DNA of 64,000 nucleotides, taken from assembly GCA_024741835.1 (NCBI GenBank), contig JAENRP010000085.1, positions 47,546-111,545 on the forward strand, written 5' to 3'. Below, piece after piece: positions 54,435 to 64,000 of the stretch (position 1 is the first letter of the stretch; the number at the start of each line of letters is the position of its first letter). This DNA is from Diplocarpon mali (taxonomy: Eukaryota; Ascomycota; Leotiomycetes; Helotiales; Drepanopezizaceae). A program made the position numbers and the translations under genes. The notes under the pieces are model-generated. The model was not told the DNA's origin, ran no database searches, and was given only the letters and a program-made list of their open reading frames with translations.

Positions 54435-57400
54435 ATGTTAGCCAAGTGTGAAGGTCCGATATGGCAGGTTGACGATATCACCAATTGCGTGCAAAGAAAG
54501 TAAGTGAACCTTCCGGCCGTGGCGTCCAAACAAGCCGCAAAGCTGACACTCTACGCAGCTTTTTGAAGGTCCTTTTTCCATCAGTTGTCGTCAGCGTCTC
54601 TTTTCTACTCCTCTTATCACAGGCTATCCAGCGCAAGATTCACTTGGAACGGAGTCACAAGCACAGAGGCTTCACAAACAGCTCGAGCGAGTATGCCGAG
54701 AGACAAAATGGTGCCGGATACCAGCGTGTGCCTGGAGAAGCCGAAGCCGAAGGGCCTATAAGTACGGATGAAGAGGAGGATGGCTTGACAATTAGTGGGG
54801 GCCGGCTTATACTGACGAAGACAACCACGAAAGCTTCCGTCGCCGCGGTCGACGCCCCTCGAGCTCAATATACGGTCCTGGGTATTGAATTGCTGGCCGT
54901 CGTTGCTGTGGATGCTATCAACATCGCTGCATTCATTCTCCAGGCGTACGGCCCCAAGGGAACCGCGGCAGCCGTGGCGGGAATTGTAACATGGACCTAC
55001 ATATTAGCATTAACAGTGTCGAGGCTAGCCTTGTCGAAGACATCATGGAGGGTTCCCGGAGTCTGGAATCACACGGCCTCTCTCTACACACTCCTGTGGA
55101 TCTTCTCAATCGTCATTTTCCGGTCTGCCATTATTCATCCTCGCTCGGGGATCGCCCAAGGCTTGGTCATATCCGAATTCGCGTTGACTTCTCTTCTCTT
55201 CAGCATCGCGATAACTACGCGAAAAGGAAACAAAGCTGTCGTGCTGGAGTGGGAGAATGACATTGAGCCCTCAAGAGAGCCTCTGGCCAGCCTTTTCTCT
55301 ATTGCAACCTTCGGATGGGTTGACACTATTGTCTGGCAAGGCTATCAGAAGACCCTCGAGGCAGCGGATGTCTGGAACTTGATGCCAAAGGACAAAGCAG
55401 CTGCGGTTTTAGCAGACTATCGGCAGCTCAAGAAGACGACCGCATTGACCTGGCATCTCATGCGCTACTTCAAGGGCAGCCTCATCGTTCAATGCTGCTA
55501 CGCTGCTTTTTCTGCGCTCTTTACATTTGCGCCAACCCTGCTACTGAAATCCATCCTGGAGTACATTGAGGAACCTGACGCTGCGCCTCGAAACGTTATT
55601 TGGCTCTTTGTAATCTTGCTTGCGTTCACAGACATCCTTCGATCGCTTGCAGATCAACAATCTCTGTGGATCGGTCGCAAAATCTGCATCAGGTTGCGAG
55701 CGATCATCATTGGTGAAATTTATGCGAAAGCACTTCGCCGCAAAGCAGCAGCAGGCAGTGACACTGTACTTGGTGACAAGAAGGAGAAGAATGACGCAGC
55801 AAAGCCAAGCAAGCTCAAGAAACTCCTTGGTTTCGGTGGGAAGAAGAAGGACGATGTCAAAAAGAACGATTCGGATCCCACATCTCTTCCCGAGACTGCA
55901 AAGCCGACGCCAAAGGAAGGTGACGAGCAAGTAAACGTTGGGACCATCATCAACTTGATGTCCGTCGACTCATTCAAGGTCAGCGAAGTCACCGCTTATT
56001 TACATTTCCTGTTTGCACAAGCGCCCACTCAGCTTGTTGTAGCAATCTACCTGCTATACAGGATTCTTGGATACAGCAGTATCCCTGGGCTCGTCGTCAT
56101 GGCGGTTTTGCTCCCGGTCAACATTGCATTTGCGCGAGGGTTTGGCGGCGCCCAGAAGAAAATCATGGCCGCCACGGACAAACGTATTCATACCACCAAT
56201 GAAGTATTACAGAACATCAGGATCATCAAGTTCTTCGCTTGGGAACATCGATTCAGCAACATTGTCAACGATAAGCGAAGGGCCGAACTGAAATCTCTGC
56301 GATCCAAATATCTTATTTGGGCATTCGCAGTCGCTGTGTGGAATACTGTGCCGGTCCTCATCACATTCTTTTCATTCCTCGTATATACCCTGGTGGAGAA
56401 AAAACCCCTTTATCCATCAGTCGCATTCACAGCGATTTCATTGTTTACGATTCTTCGGGTGCCTCTGGATCAACTCGGCGACATGATCGCACATGTACAA
56501 GAATCTAAGGTCTCGGTTGACCGTCTCGAGGAATTCCTAAACGAGGAAGAAACGCAAAAGTACGAGCAGCTTCAACACGACTGTCTTGACGATGATGGAA
56601 ATCAGATTATTGGCTTCAAAAAAGCCACCTTCTCCTGGGGTGGTAAGGAGACTCCTGGAGACGAGGCTTCATCCGCATTCCGACTTATGGATATGGACGT
56701 CAAGTTCGAAATTGGCAAGTTGAACATCATTGCAGGGCCTACTGGCTGTGGAAAGACTTCGCTCTTGATGGCACTTCTGGGAGAAATGACTCTCATCAAG
56801 GGTAAAGTGTTTCTACCTGGTGGCTACAGTCGCGAAGATGTTCGACCTGATCCAGAGACTGGCCTTACAGAAAGTGTCGCGTATTGTGCTCAACAGGCTT
56901 GGCTTGTCAATGCTAACATCAAGGAGAATATTCTCTTCGCAGCCCCGCTTGACGAGAAGAGGTATAGAGATGTTATCGTCGCTTGTGCTCTCGAGCGCGA
57001 TCTGGAAATACTGGATTCTGGCGATGAAACACTGGTTGGCGAGAAGGGTATCACTCTCTCGGGAGGCCAAAAGCAGCGCATATCTCTTGCGAGAGCATTG
57101 TACTCTAACTCCAGACATGTTCTTCTGGATGATTGCTTAAGTGCGGTTGACTCGCATACGGCAAAATGGATATTCGACAACTGCATCCGCGGTCCTCTTA
57201 TGCGTGGCAGAACCTGTATCCTGGTAACGCATAATTTGGCTCTGTGTGTGCCACAGTCGCAGTTTGTTCTCCTTCTTGACAACGGAAAGATCGAGATACA
57301 GGGCTCTTCCGAAGAAGTCATGGCTTCGGGAAAACTTGGTGATGAAGTCACAAAATCTAAACCTGGCTCGGCCGAGGTTTCGAAAATGCCGTCTCGGGTT

Positions 57401-59631
57401 CCATCTAGCGTCGGTGACGAGAGTGGAGATACTCTTATTGGCGAGATTGAGGCTGCGAATGGCGATGGTGATCGCAGGCTCTCTAGAGCCACGAGCATCG
57501 ACAAGGGTGCCAAGAAGGATGTCAAAGATGGAATGCAGGAGACAAAAGCTGAAGGTGGCGTGAAGTGGGCCGTGCTTCTTCTTTATTTGAGGTCCATGGG
57601 CCCTTGGTACGTCAATTATCTTCAAAGTCCTCGCAACAATGCTAATAGGTCAGGTGGTTTTGGATCCTCGCTGTAATAGTCTTCGGCGTCCAGCAATTCG
57701 GAAGCTTGGCTGCCAACATTTGGATTCGACAATGGGCAAACCAATACGAGACTGAGTCTCTCCAAGCACATCATGCCATCTCTCCAAACAGCTACGTTGG
57801 TAATACAATATCGATGGTTCGAGTTGCAAGTTCTCGCGTATCTCAGGTGCAACCCTATTTCGACCCCAACAAAACGTCAATCCTCTCACAAGTCGCTCCC
57901 AATGTCGACGTAACGTTTTACCTTACAGTTTACGCCCTAATTGGAGCTGCTGGCATGCTTGTCGCTCTATTCAGAGACATGTGGCTGTTCTACGGCTCGC
58001 TGACTGCCAGTTGGAAGATTCATAAACGCTTGATGGAGTCCGTCACTCGCGCAAAATTCAAGTTTTTCGATGTCACACCTCTTGGCCAGCTCATGAATCG
58101 TTTCAGCAAAGATCTGGAGGCTGTGGATCAAGAAGTGGCCCCTGTCGCGATTGGCGTTATGTCCTGTGCCCTTGCAATCGTTGTTACTGTTGCACTGATC
58201 ACGGCCATCACTCCTGGTTTCCTCGTCGCAGCTCTCGTCATCAGTGGGCTATACTTCTTCGTCGGCAAATTCTACTTACGCTCCTCCAGAGATCTCAAGC
58301 GAATCGAGTCGGTCCAACGAAGCCCTTTGTTCCAGCAGTTTGGAGAGACCCTCAGCGGCATCACCACGATCCGCGCATACGGGGACGAGAGGCGATTTAT
58401 TCGCGACAACATGACGAGAATCAATACTCACAGTCGCCCGTTCATCTACCTTTGGGCGGCGAACAGATGGCTGGCTTTCAGAATCGATGTGGTGGGTGAC
58501 CTTGTTGCGTTTTTCGCTGGTGCGTTTGTTGTCTTGAGCATTGGAAAGATCGACGCTGGCTCTGCTGGTCTTTCGCTGAGCTACGCGATCAGTTTTACAG
58601 AAAGCGTTCTCTGGCTGGTCCGACTCTACGCTATGAATGAGCAGAACATGAATTCAGTGGAGCGAATCAAGGAATACCTTGACGTCGAGCAGGAAGCAGA
58701 GGCGGTTATTGAGAAAACCAGGCCGGCTGCGAACTGGCCCAGTCAGGGTTCAGTGGAATTTATCAACTATACGACTAGATACCGATCCGACTTGGAACCC
58801 GTATTGAGAAATGTCACCTTCAAAATCAGTCCGTTGGAAAAGGTCGGAATTGTTGGTCGAACGGGTGCGGGCAAGAGCTCTCTCGCTCTGGCGCTGTTCC
58901 GAGGTCTCGAGGCCGAAGAAGGCAAAATCTTGATCGATGATGTAGATGTTGGTCTGATTGGTCTGAGAGATCTCCGAGAGTCAATCACCATCGTGCCACA
59001 AGATCCAACGCTTTTCACAGGCACGATTAGAAGCAATCTTGATCCCTTCAGTCTCTTCACCGATGAGGAAATCTTCACGGCTCTACGAAGGGTCCAGCTG
59101 ATCGGAGCCCCTCTCTCCACCATGGATCCATCAACCCCGTTGACTGCCTCGCGACCGACTACGCCTGGCCCAGATACCCCAACTGGGACGACGACCCCGA
59201 TTGCGAACAAGAACATATTCCTCAACCTCTCGTCCACTGTCACAGAATCGGGTAACAACTTGTCTCAAGGTCAGAGACAGCTTCTCTGCTTGGCACGGGC
59301 CCTCTTAAAGCAACCAAAGGTCCTGATGATGGATGAAGCCACAGCATCTATCGATTACAACACCGACGCTAAGATCCAGGAAACTATCCGCGAGCTGAAA
59401 AGCACGATAATTACCATTGCACATCGCTTACAAACAATTGTCGACTACGATAAGGTGCTAGTATTGGACAAGGGGTCTGTGGTGGAGTTTGGACACCCCT
59501 ATGAGCTCCTCAAGAAAGGAGGCAAGGATGCAGTGTTTAAGGGTATGTGTGAGATGAGCGGAGATATGGATGCGCTGCTAAAAGCAGCTAAGAAAGCCTG
59601 GGATGCAGGGAAGCTCGTCGACGATGAGTAG
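54435..59631 (+). CDS. Full-length ABCC-subfamily ABC transporter (MRP / yeast Ybt1-Bpt1-like)
   Basis: Exons 54435-54499, 54559-57606 and 57654-59631 (1696 aa). The small first exon gives MLAKCEGPIWQVDDITNCVQR. Architecture: TMD0-like N-terminal helices, a linker, TMD1-NBD1-TMD2-NBD2. NBD1: GPTGCGKTS (~748), LSGGQ (855), Walker B HVLLDDCLSAVD with Asp in place of the catalytic Glu. NBD2: GRTGAGKSS (~1439), LSQGQRQLLCLARALL, MMDEATASID with an intact Glu. A lysine-rich cytosolic insert (about KKEKNDAAKPSKLKKLLGFGGKKKDD) lies in TMD1, and NBD2 has a Pro/Thr-rich insert (STPLTASRPTTPGPDTPTGTTTP) before its signature. The asymmetry is typical of ABCC. Such proteins export glutathione conjugates, bile-acid-like compounds or pigments into the vacuole or out of the cell. 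Substrate unknown; no biosynthetic cluster adjoins. Confidence 0.93.
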
Positions 59632-60658
59632 GTGGATGTAAATAGGATTGATACCCATTGTCCTATAGTCCTTAATTATTGTATCACGTCAAAAATAGTT
59701 CTCTTCGGTTAGGCCTGGAACAGAAGCAGCCGGTTGAATGTTCAAGAAAGCTGAACATGCTCCCCAAAACCCTCTTCCACACGAAAATTTCGGTAAAGAT
59801 TAGAGCGAATCATCATACCACCTGAAATCGATCCTCGGCAGGATCATCCCATCTTATTGTCTCCCAGCTTCGGTCTACTTTACAAGGCTGGCCGGCCGAA
59901 TGAAGCATTTTCTTCTAGAGCCAAGTCCTGTCAAAGACCCTCCACCCTCGAATTGGTATTTCGAAGCCTACCGGACATTCTATCCGACACCACAAATCTC
60001 AATGGATGCGTGTCAAGAGAGCCAGATGACAGCTCCGAGTCCTTGCGGAAGCCCACTTGAACCCCCCACGAAGCTGCCGTGGGCTGCACAGAAACGAAAA
60101 CGAAAACAAGAACAAGGACACAAAGCCCCCTCGCAAGCCCACCACGCGGAAGCCACTGGCCGACAGCTGCTCCACACCGGCCGGGACGACCTGGAGACCT
60201 CGCCGTGTCTCAGAGGACTTGGTATAGCACTGAAAGAACTGTCCCGGAACCCTTAAGCTAGAATGCGCAATGATTCCCATGTCGGTGAGGGAGACCGCTT
60301 CAAACGTCAAAAGTACGAATGAAAGTTGCAATACTATGTTGATCGGATAGAAGGGGGGAAAACGAATCAATCTGCATGCTGTACATCAGTTCGTACAAAT
60401 ACAGTCCATTCCCTAGCTACCCCATACCGTATATCCTCCACCGGCTCTCAGAATCACAATCGACACTCCACAACCAGAAACGATAGAGGATGGGTGAGTG
60501 AAGTTACTTTTGCTCGACGACGCGATGCAAAATCCATTTGTCCGACGCCTTTCAATGCCAGTACAATACAAGTGAGTGGTCTCTCCCCCCTCCCACCATC
60601 GCTATCCCTCCTTTCTTCTCCCTCATCGACTATATACGATTCCTTATGATCTGATGGC
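59632..60658. other. Convergent intergenic region, ABC transporter / m-AAA protease
   Basis: 1 kb between two stop codons. A 118-codon frame at 59900-60256 shows no domain or conserved look and is not called. Confidence 0.4.
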
Positions 60659-63423
60659 TCATACAGCGTTGGGTTGCTCGGGTGGGCTATCGGTGTTCTC
60701 GGTTGGGAAAGGAGGCGGTGCGCTCTTCTCCCCGCCTCCCCCGAAGTACTTTGAGAATTCCTTGTTTTCGTCAAATGGCCGTGCGCCCAGCAATCTGACC
60801 ATGTCGTTTCTGTCGAGAACCTCCTTGGCCAGAAGCTCCTCGGCCACGATTCCTACCTCTGCCTTTTTCTCCGTGAGGAGAGTTTTGCATTGGGCATACG
60901 CTTCGTCAACTATTCTCCGTACTTCGGAGTCGATGGTCTGGGCGGTGGCCTCGGCGAAGGGCTTGTGTAGAGATTGATCGTTATCTCGAAAGTGGAGGGG
61001 ACCGAGCTTCTGGCTCATACCCCACTTGGTAACCATCCGTGTAGCCATCCCTGTGACTTTCTTAAAATCGTCCGAGGCTCCAGATGTGACAGACTCGAAG
61101 TGTAGCTCTTCTGATACGCGGCCTCCCAGTGTCATGGCCATCCGATCCATAAGTTGGTTAACGTTCATGAGATAGGTATCGCCAGCTGGGAGGTACTGGG
61201 CGTAACCGAGAGCTCCTTGTCCGCGTGGGATGATGGATACTTTGAGCAAGGGGTCGGCATACTTGAAGTACCACCCGCAGATGGCGTGACCGGCTTCGTG
61301 GTATGCCACAGTCTTCTTGTCCTCGGGAGACAGTACAAGCGACTTCTTCTCAAGACCAACAATGACACGCTCAATGGCCTGTTCAAAGTGAACCATCTCA
61401 ACTGCTTTCGCACTTGTCCGAGCAGCTTTAAACCGTCAGCATATTGCGTGTTAAACCAAGGAAAGAGGTATATACCAATTAAAGCAGCCTCATTGACACA
61501 GTTAGCTATATCAGCGCCAGAGAAACCCGGAGTCAGGGCTGAAAGACGTCCAGTCAAGTACTCCACATCCTCATTGGTGACGATTTTCTTCAAGTGTACC
61601 ATGAAGATCTGTTTTCGGCCTTCCATAGTAGGTCTATCGATCGAAATATGTCTATCAAAGCGACCGGGACGCATCAGAGCTCTATCAAGAACATCTGGCC
61701 TGTTGGTACCCGCAAGAACAACAACTTGCTCCGCGGTGTTGAAACCATCCATCTCAGTCAAGATCTGGTTCAGCGTAGCTTCTCGCTCATCGTTTCCACC
61801 GTTGAATGAGCCACTCTTACCACGAGCCTTTCCGATAGCGTCAATCTCGTCAATGAAAATGATACAAGGGGTGTTCTTTCTCGCCATGGTGAAGAGATCA
61901 CGCACTCGTGAAGCACCAACACCAACAAACATCTCCACGAACTCGGAACCAGATACACTAAAGAACGGCACTTCCGACTCGCCAGCAGTGGCCTTGGCCA
62001 GAAGAGTCTTGCCAGTTCCAGGGGGGCCAGATAGGATAGCACCACGGGGTATCTTGGCACCAAGACGCTGGAACTGCTCAGGGGTCTTCAGGAAAGAGAC
62101 AAATTCCATAATTTCAGCCTTGGCTTCGTCCATACCAGCAACATCGGCAAACTTGACCTTGACATCAGTCTCGTGGTTGAATTTTTTCGCGCGACTCTTG
62201 CCCATGCCGAACACGCCACTGGAGCCTCCAGAGCCCCCGCCCGCCCTCCGCGTTAAGAAGAAGATAGCTCCTATGAAGAGAATGGTAGGACCGAAACTTA
62301 GAATCAAAGACCAAGCATCGCTTTCCGAGGCGTAGTTGACAGGTATTCTCTCCGAAGAAGGGATTCCGAGCTCATTTTGCGCTTCGTCCAACCGCCTCTC
62401 AAAGGATTCGACCGAGCCAATCGAGAAGTAATAATGGAAACTAGGGCTGACAGCAGGAGAATCCGGGTAGACATTCTGCGTGGCTTCACGGTGCAAGTCC
62501 ACTCGAACTCTGCCTCCATTTGTGACCGTCAACTTCTCAACTAATCCCTTGTCCAGAAAGGTACTCCTGAACTCCTGGTATGTGATATCCCGGCTTCTCT
62601 CTCCAGGAATGACCAACCGATAGAGTAGGTAAGTCACGAATATTGAGACTACTGCCGAGCCCACATCGATCTTGATTGACCCAAAGGTGGGACCGTCGTC
62701 CTTCTTGTTCCCTCCCTTCTTGTTCCCTGCCTTTTTGTTGCTGCCCGGCGGTAGGTTTCCAAACCCCCCAAAGCCTCCAAACCCGCCCGAGGATGAGCTC
62801 GTTGATTTATCCGATACAGATCCCGCCTTCTTAGATGTGCTGCTTATATCCCTTTCGGCCTGTTTCTTCGCCATTTTTACCGCTATTCTCATCAACCTGG
62901 CTGCAGTTGCCAATGTCATAGGCTTTCCCTTGCTCGTGTCTATAAGCTCTCTCAATTCATGCGGCATTCCTTCTTTCCGAATGTTCTCGACAGACTGCTC
63001 CAGGATGTCTAACTGGCTCTTCGGCAGCCCTTTCTTCAACGTCACCAACAGCTTCTGAAAATCTTTCTCTTCCTCTGGAGTCAAGGGAGACATCCCTTCC
63101 GCAAGCCTAGCCTCACCATTTTCTCCCTCTTCGCTCTTCTTTGACAGTGGCGTTTGTCCATTATATAGGTTCTCCATGCCCGGCGCTGCTTTTGAAGGTT
63201 GCCCACCGTCCTTCTGGTCCTTCAACTCCGATCTATCTTTCTTCGCAGCATTTTCGTTGCCAGGTTCTGGCTGCTTCGAGTACAATCGAGCTTGCTGAGC
63301 AGCTATTCGAGAAGAGCGTAATGGCGCATGATTCGAGGAGCGGAGACATGTTCGTGTAGCTGTCTGGTGGGTAGACTTAGATATCCTAGCGACGTTGCCG
63401 GATTGTCGCAGTATCGAGTGCAT
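60659..63423 (-). CDS. Mitochondrial inner-membrane m-AAA protease subunit (Yta12/Afg3 family)
   Basis: Exons 63423-61476 and 61425-60659 (904 aa); 50-bp intron with GTATAT donor and TATGCTGACG branch. An Arg/Ser-rich mitochondrial presequence is followed by a charged matrix-side linker and a Gly/Phe-rich stretch ([17 protein letters not shown], ~215-231). Two membrane helices (~253-270 and 374-391) flank an intermembrane-space domain. AAA domain: Walker A GPPGTGKT (466-473), Walker [13 protein letters not shown], second region of homology [19 protein letters not shown]. Zinc peptidase: HEAGH (692-696). The C-terminus has a Pro-rich tail. It degrades or dislocates inner-membrane proteins facing the matrix and matures ribosomal protein MrpL32 in yeast. 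Whether it is the Yta12 or Afg3 orthologue cannot be fixed without alignment. Confidence 0.93.
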
Positions 63424-64000
63424 AGCTGCTGGATTTAATGTGGCGGAGGATTCAAAGGCTGAATTGCAGGAGCTCCTATTGATATCGTATTAAAATGGGA
63501 GCTGGGCCGAGTGGGGTGATATCGAGTGCGCCCGGGCAAAATTCAAGAGGTCGTCATTGAAATACGCTAAGAGGCGAAATGCTGCCGCCAGGTTCCGCTT
63601 GTCAGGTTGCCTGAGTGTATCACGTGCGTCGCCACGACGTTGCAAGAACCTGGGGGCCATTCTTTTCGCGCTTTCTGGGCATTCTGCTTGTCAAAGTGAT
63701 AATTCGGCTTTGTGATTCTCGTTAGAAATTCGATTCTCGAGCTGATATTGGACGTTGATAGGCTAGCAATATTACCTTAGCCAAAGCCCTTCGCCACCGA
63801 CTGCGTTCAACCATCCACCAAGATCACCAGGCAATATAAACTTGGTTTTCAAAACCTGACCAAAGAGATAATGTAAGACGTTGCGAATCTAGACTAAAAT
63901 GCTATGGAATTATACTCACTGGGAGTAGGTCAGTACTCATGAAGCTGTACTAGGCTGACAAATAATATGTATGAGTCGACTTGTCAAATTGTCTACAACC
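63424..64000. other. Upstream flank of the m-AAA protease gene, right edge
   Basis: 577 bp to the window end. The promoter of the m-AAA protease gene should lie here. No other feature seen. Confidence 0.45.

Noticed and set aside
59900..60256. 118-codon frame between the ABC transporter and the m-AAA protease gene
   Set aside because: Low-complexity, basic, no domain; lies between two convergent 3' ends where UTRs are expected.
1..64000. tRNA, rRNA, CRISPR or phage-like features
   Set aside because: No cloverleaf with A and B boxes, no rRNA-like stretch and no regularly spaced direct repeats were seen; the genome type makes CRISPR and phage unlikely.

Overview
This window looks like nuclear DNA of a filamentous ascomycete (Pezizomycotina). 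Most genes are split by very short introns of about 45-125 bp, many with GTAAGT-like donors and CTGAC/CTAAC-like branch sites just before the acceptor AG. The gene set is the usual conserved fungal core: Cwc2, UreF, a MOD5-type tRNA isopentenyltransferase, ORC2, a Cut12-like spindle pole body protein, a Cdc34-type E2, Sis1, Pgs1, the NDUFA12 homologue of complex I, GCN2, ornithine acetyltransferase, Sec61 alpha, an ABCC transporter and an m-AAA protease. AT-rich, stop-riddled repeat remnants are consistent with repeat-induced point mutation (RIP). I cannot place the organism below the class level from sequence alone.

Layout. 1-3.3 kb: the 5' end of an acyltransferase-3 gene running off the left edge, and a secreted A1-type aspartic peptidase homologue that lacks the first catalytic Asp. 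3.3-7.3 kb: an AT-rich island with two copies of a degenerate repeat family (called R here) and a 276-bp internally deleted Tc1/mariner element. 7.3-8.7 kb: a GT69 (CAP59-like) glycosyltransferase. 9.6-10.6 kb: a mitochondrial-type rhomboid protease. 11.7-12.7 kb: a broken pectate lyase (PL1). 13.5-15.8 kb: cwc2 and ureF, converging. 16.3-17.3 kb: a third R copy carrying a perfect 300-bp solo LTR. 19.0-20.5 kb: tRNA isopentenyltransferase. 20.7-21.2 kb: R copy 4. 21.5-26.1 kb: the divergent pair ORC2/Cut12-like. 26.1-29.3 kb: gene-poor, with R copy 5. 29.3-34 kb: a Cdc34-like E2 and an eight-exon UBA/UIM protein. 35.4-39.7 kb: sis1, then divergent PGS1 and NDUFA12. 41.0-48.3 kb: divergent GCN2 and argJ. 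49.0-50.6 kb: SEC61. 51.5-52.7 kb: a broken MFS monocarboxylate-type transporter. 54.4-59.6 kb: a full-length ABCC transporter. 60.7-63.4 kb: m-AAA protease.

The conserved genes cluster in functional neighbourhoods: two mitochondrial genes share a 154-bp promoter, the amino-acid-starvation kinase shares a promoter with an arginine-biosynthesis gene and that promoter holds a perfect TGACTCA site, and a replication initiator shares one with a spindle pole body gene. Between them lie decayed accessory genes and transposon relics. I found no CRISPR, no tRNA or rRNA gene and no secondary-metabolite or viral gene cluster. The most unusual structures are the 7-nt microexon in the NDUFA12 gene, the solo LTR nested in an older degenerate repeat, the aspartic peptidase homologue without its first catalytic Asp, and the uncharacterised R repeat family. 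All exon boundaries were derived by hand from splice signals, frame continuity and family similarity; none has transcript support here.
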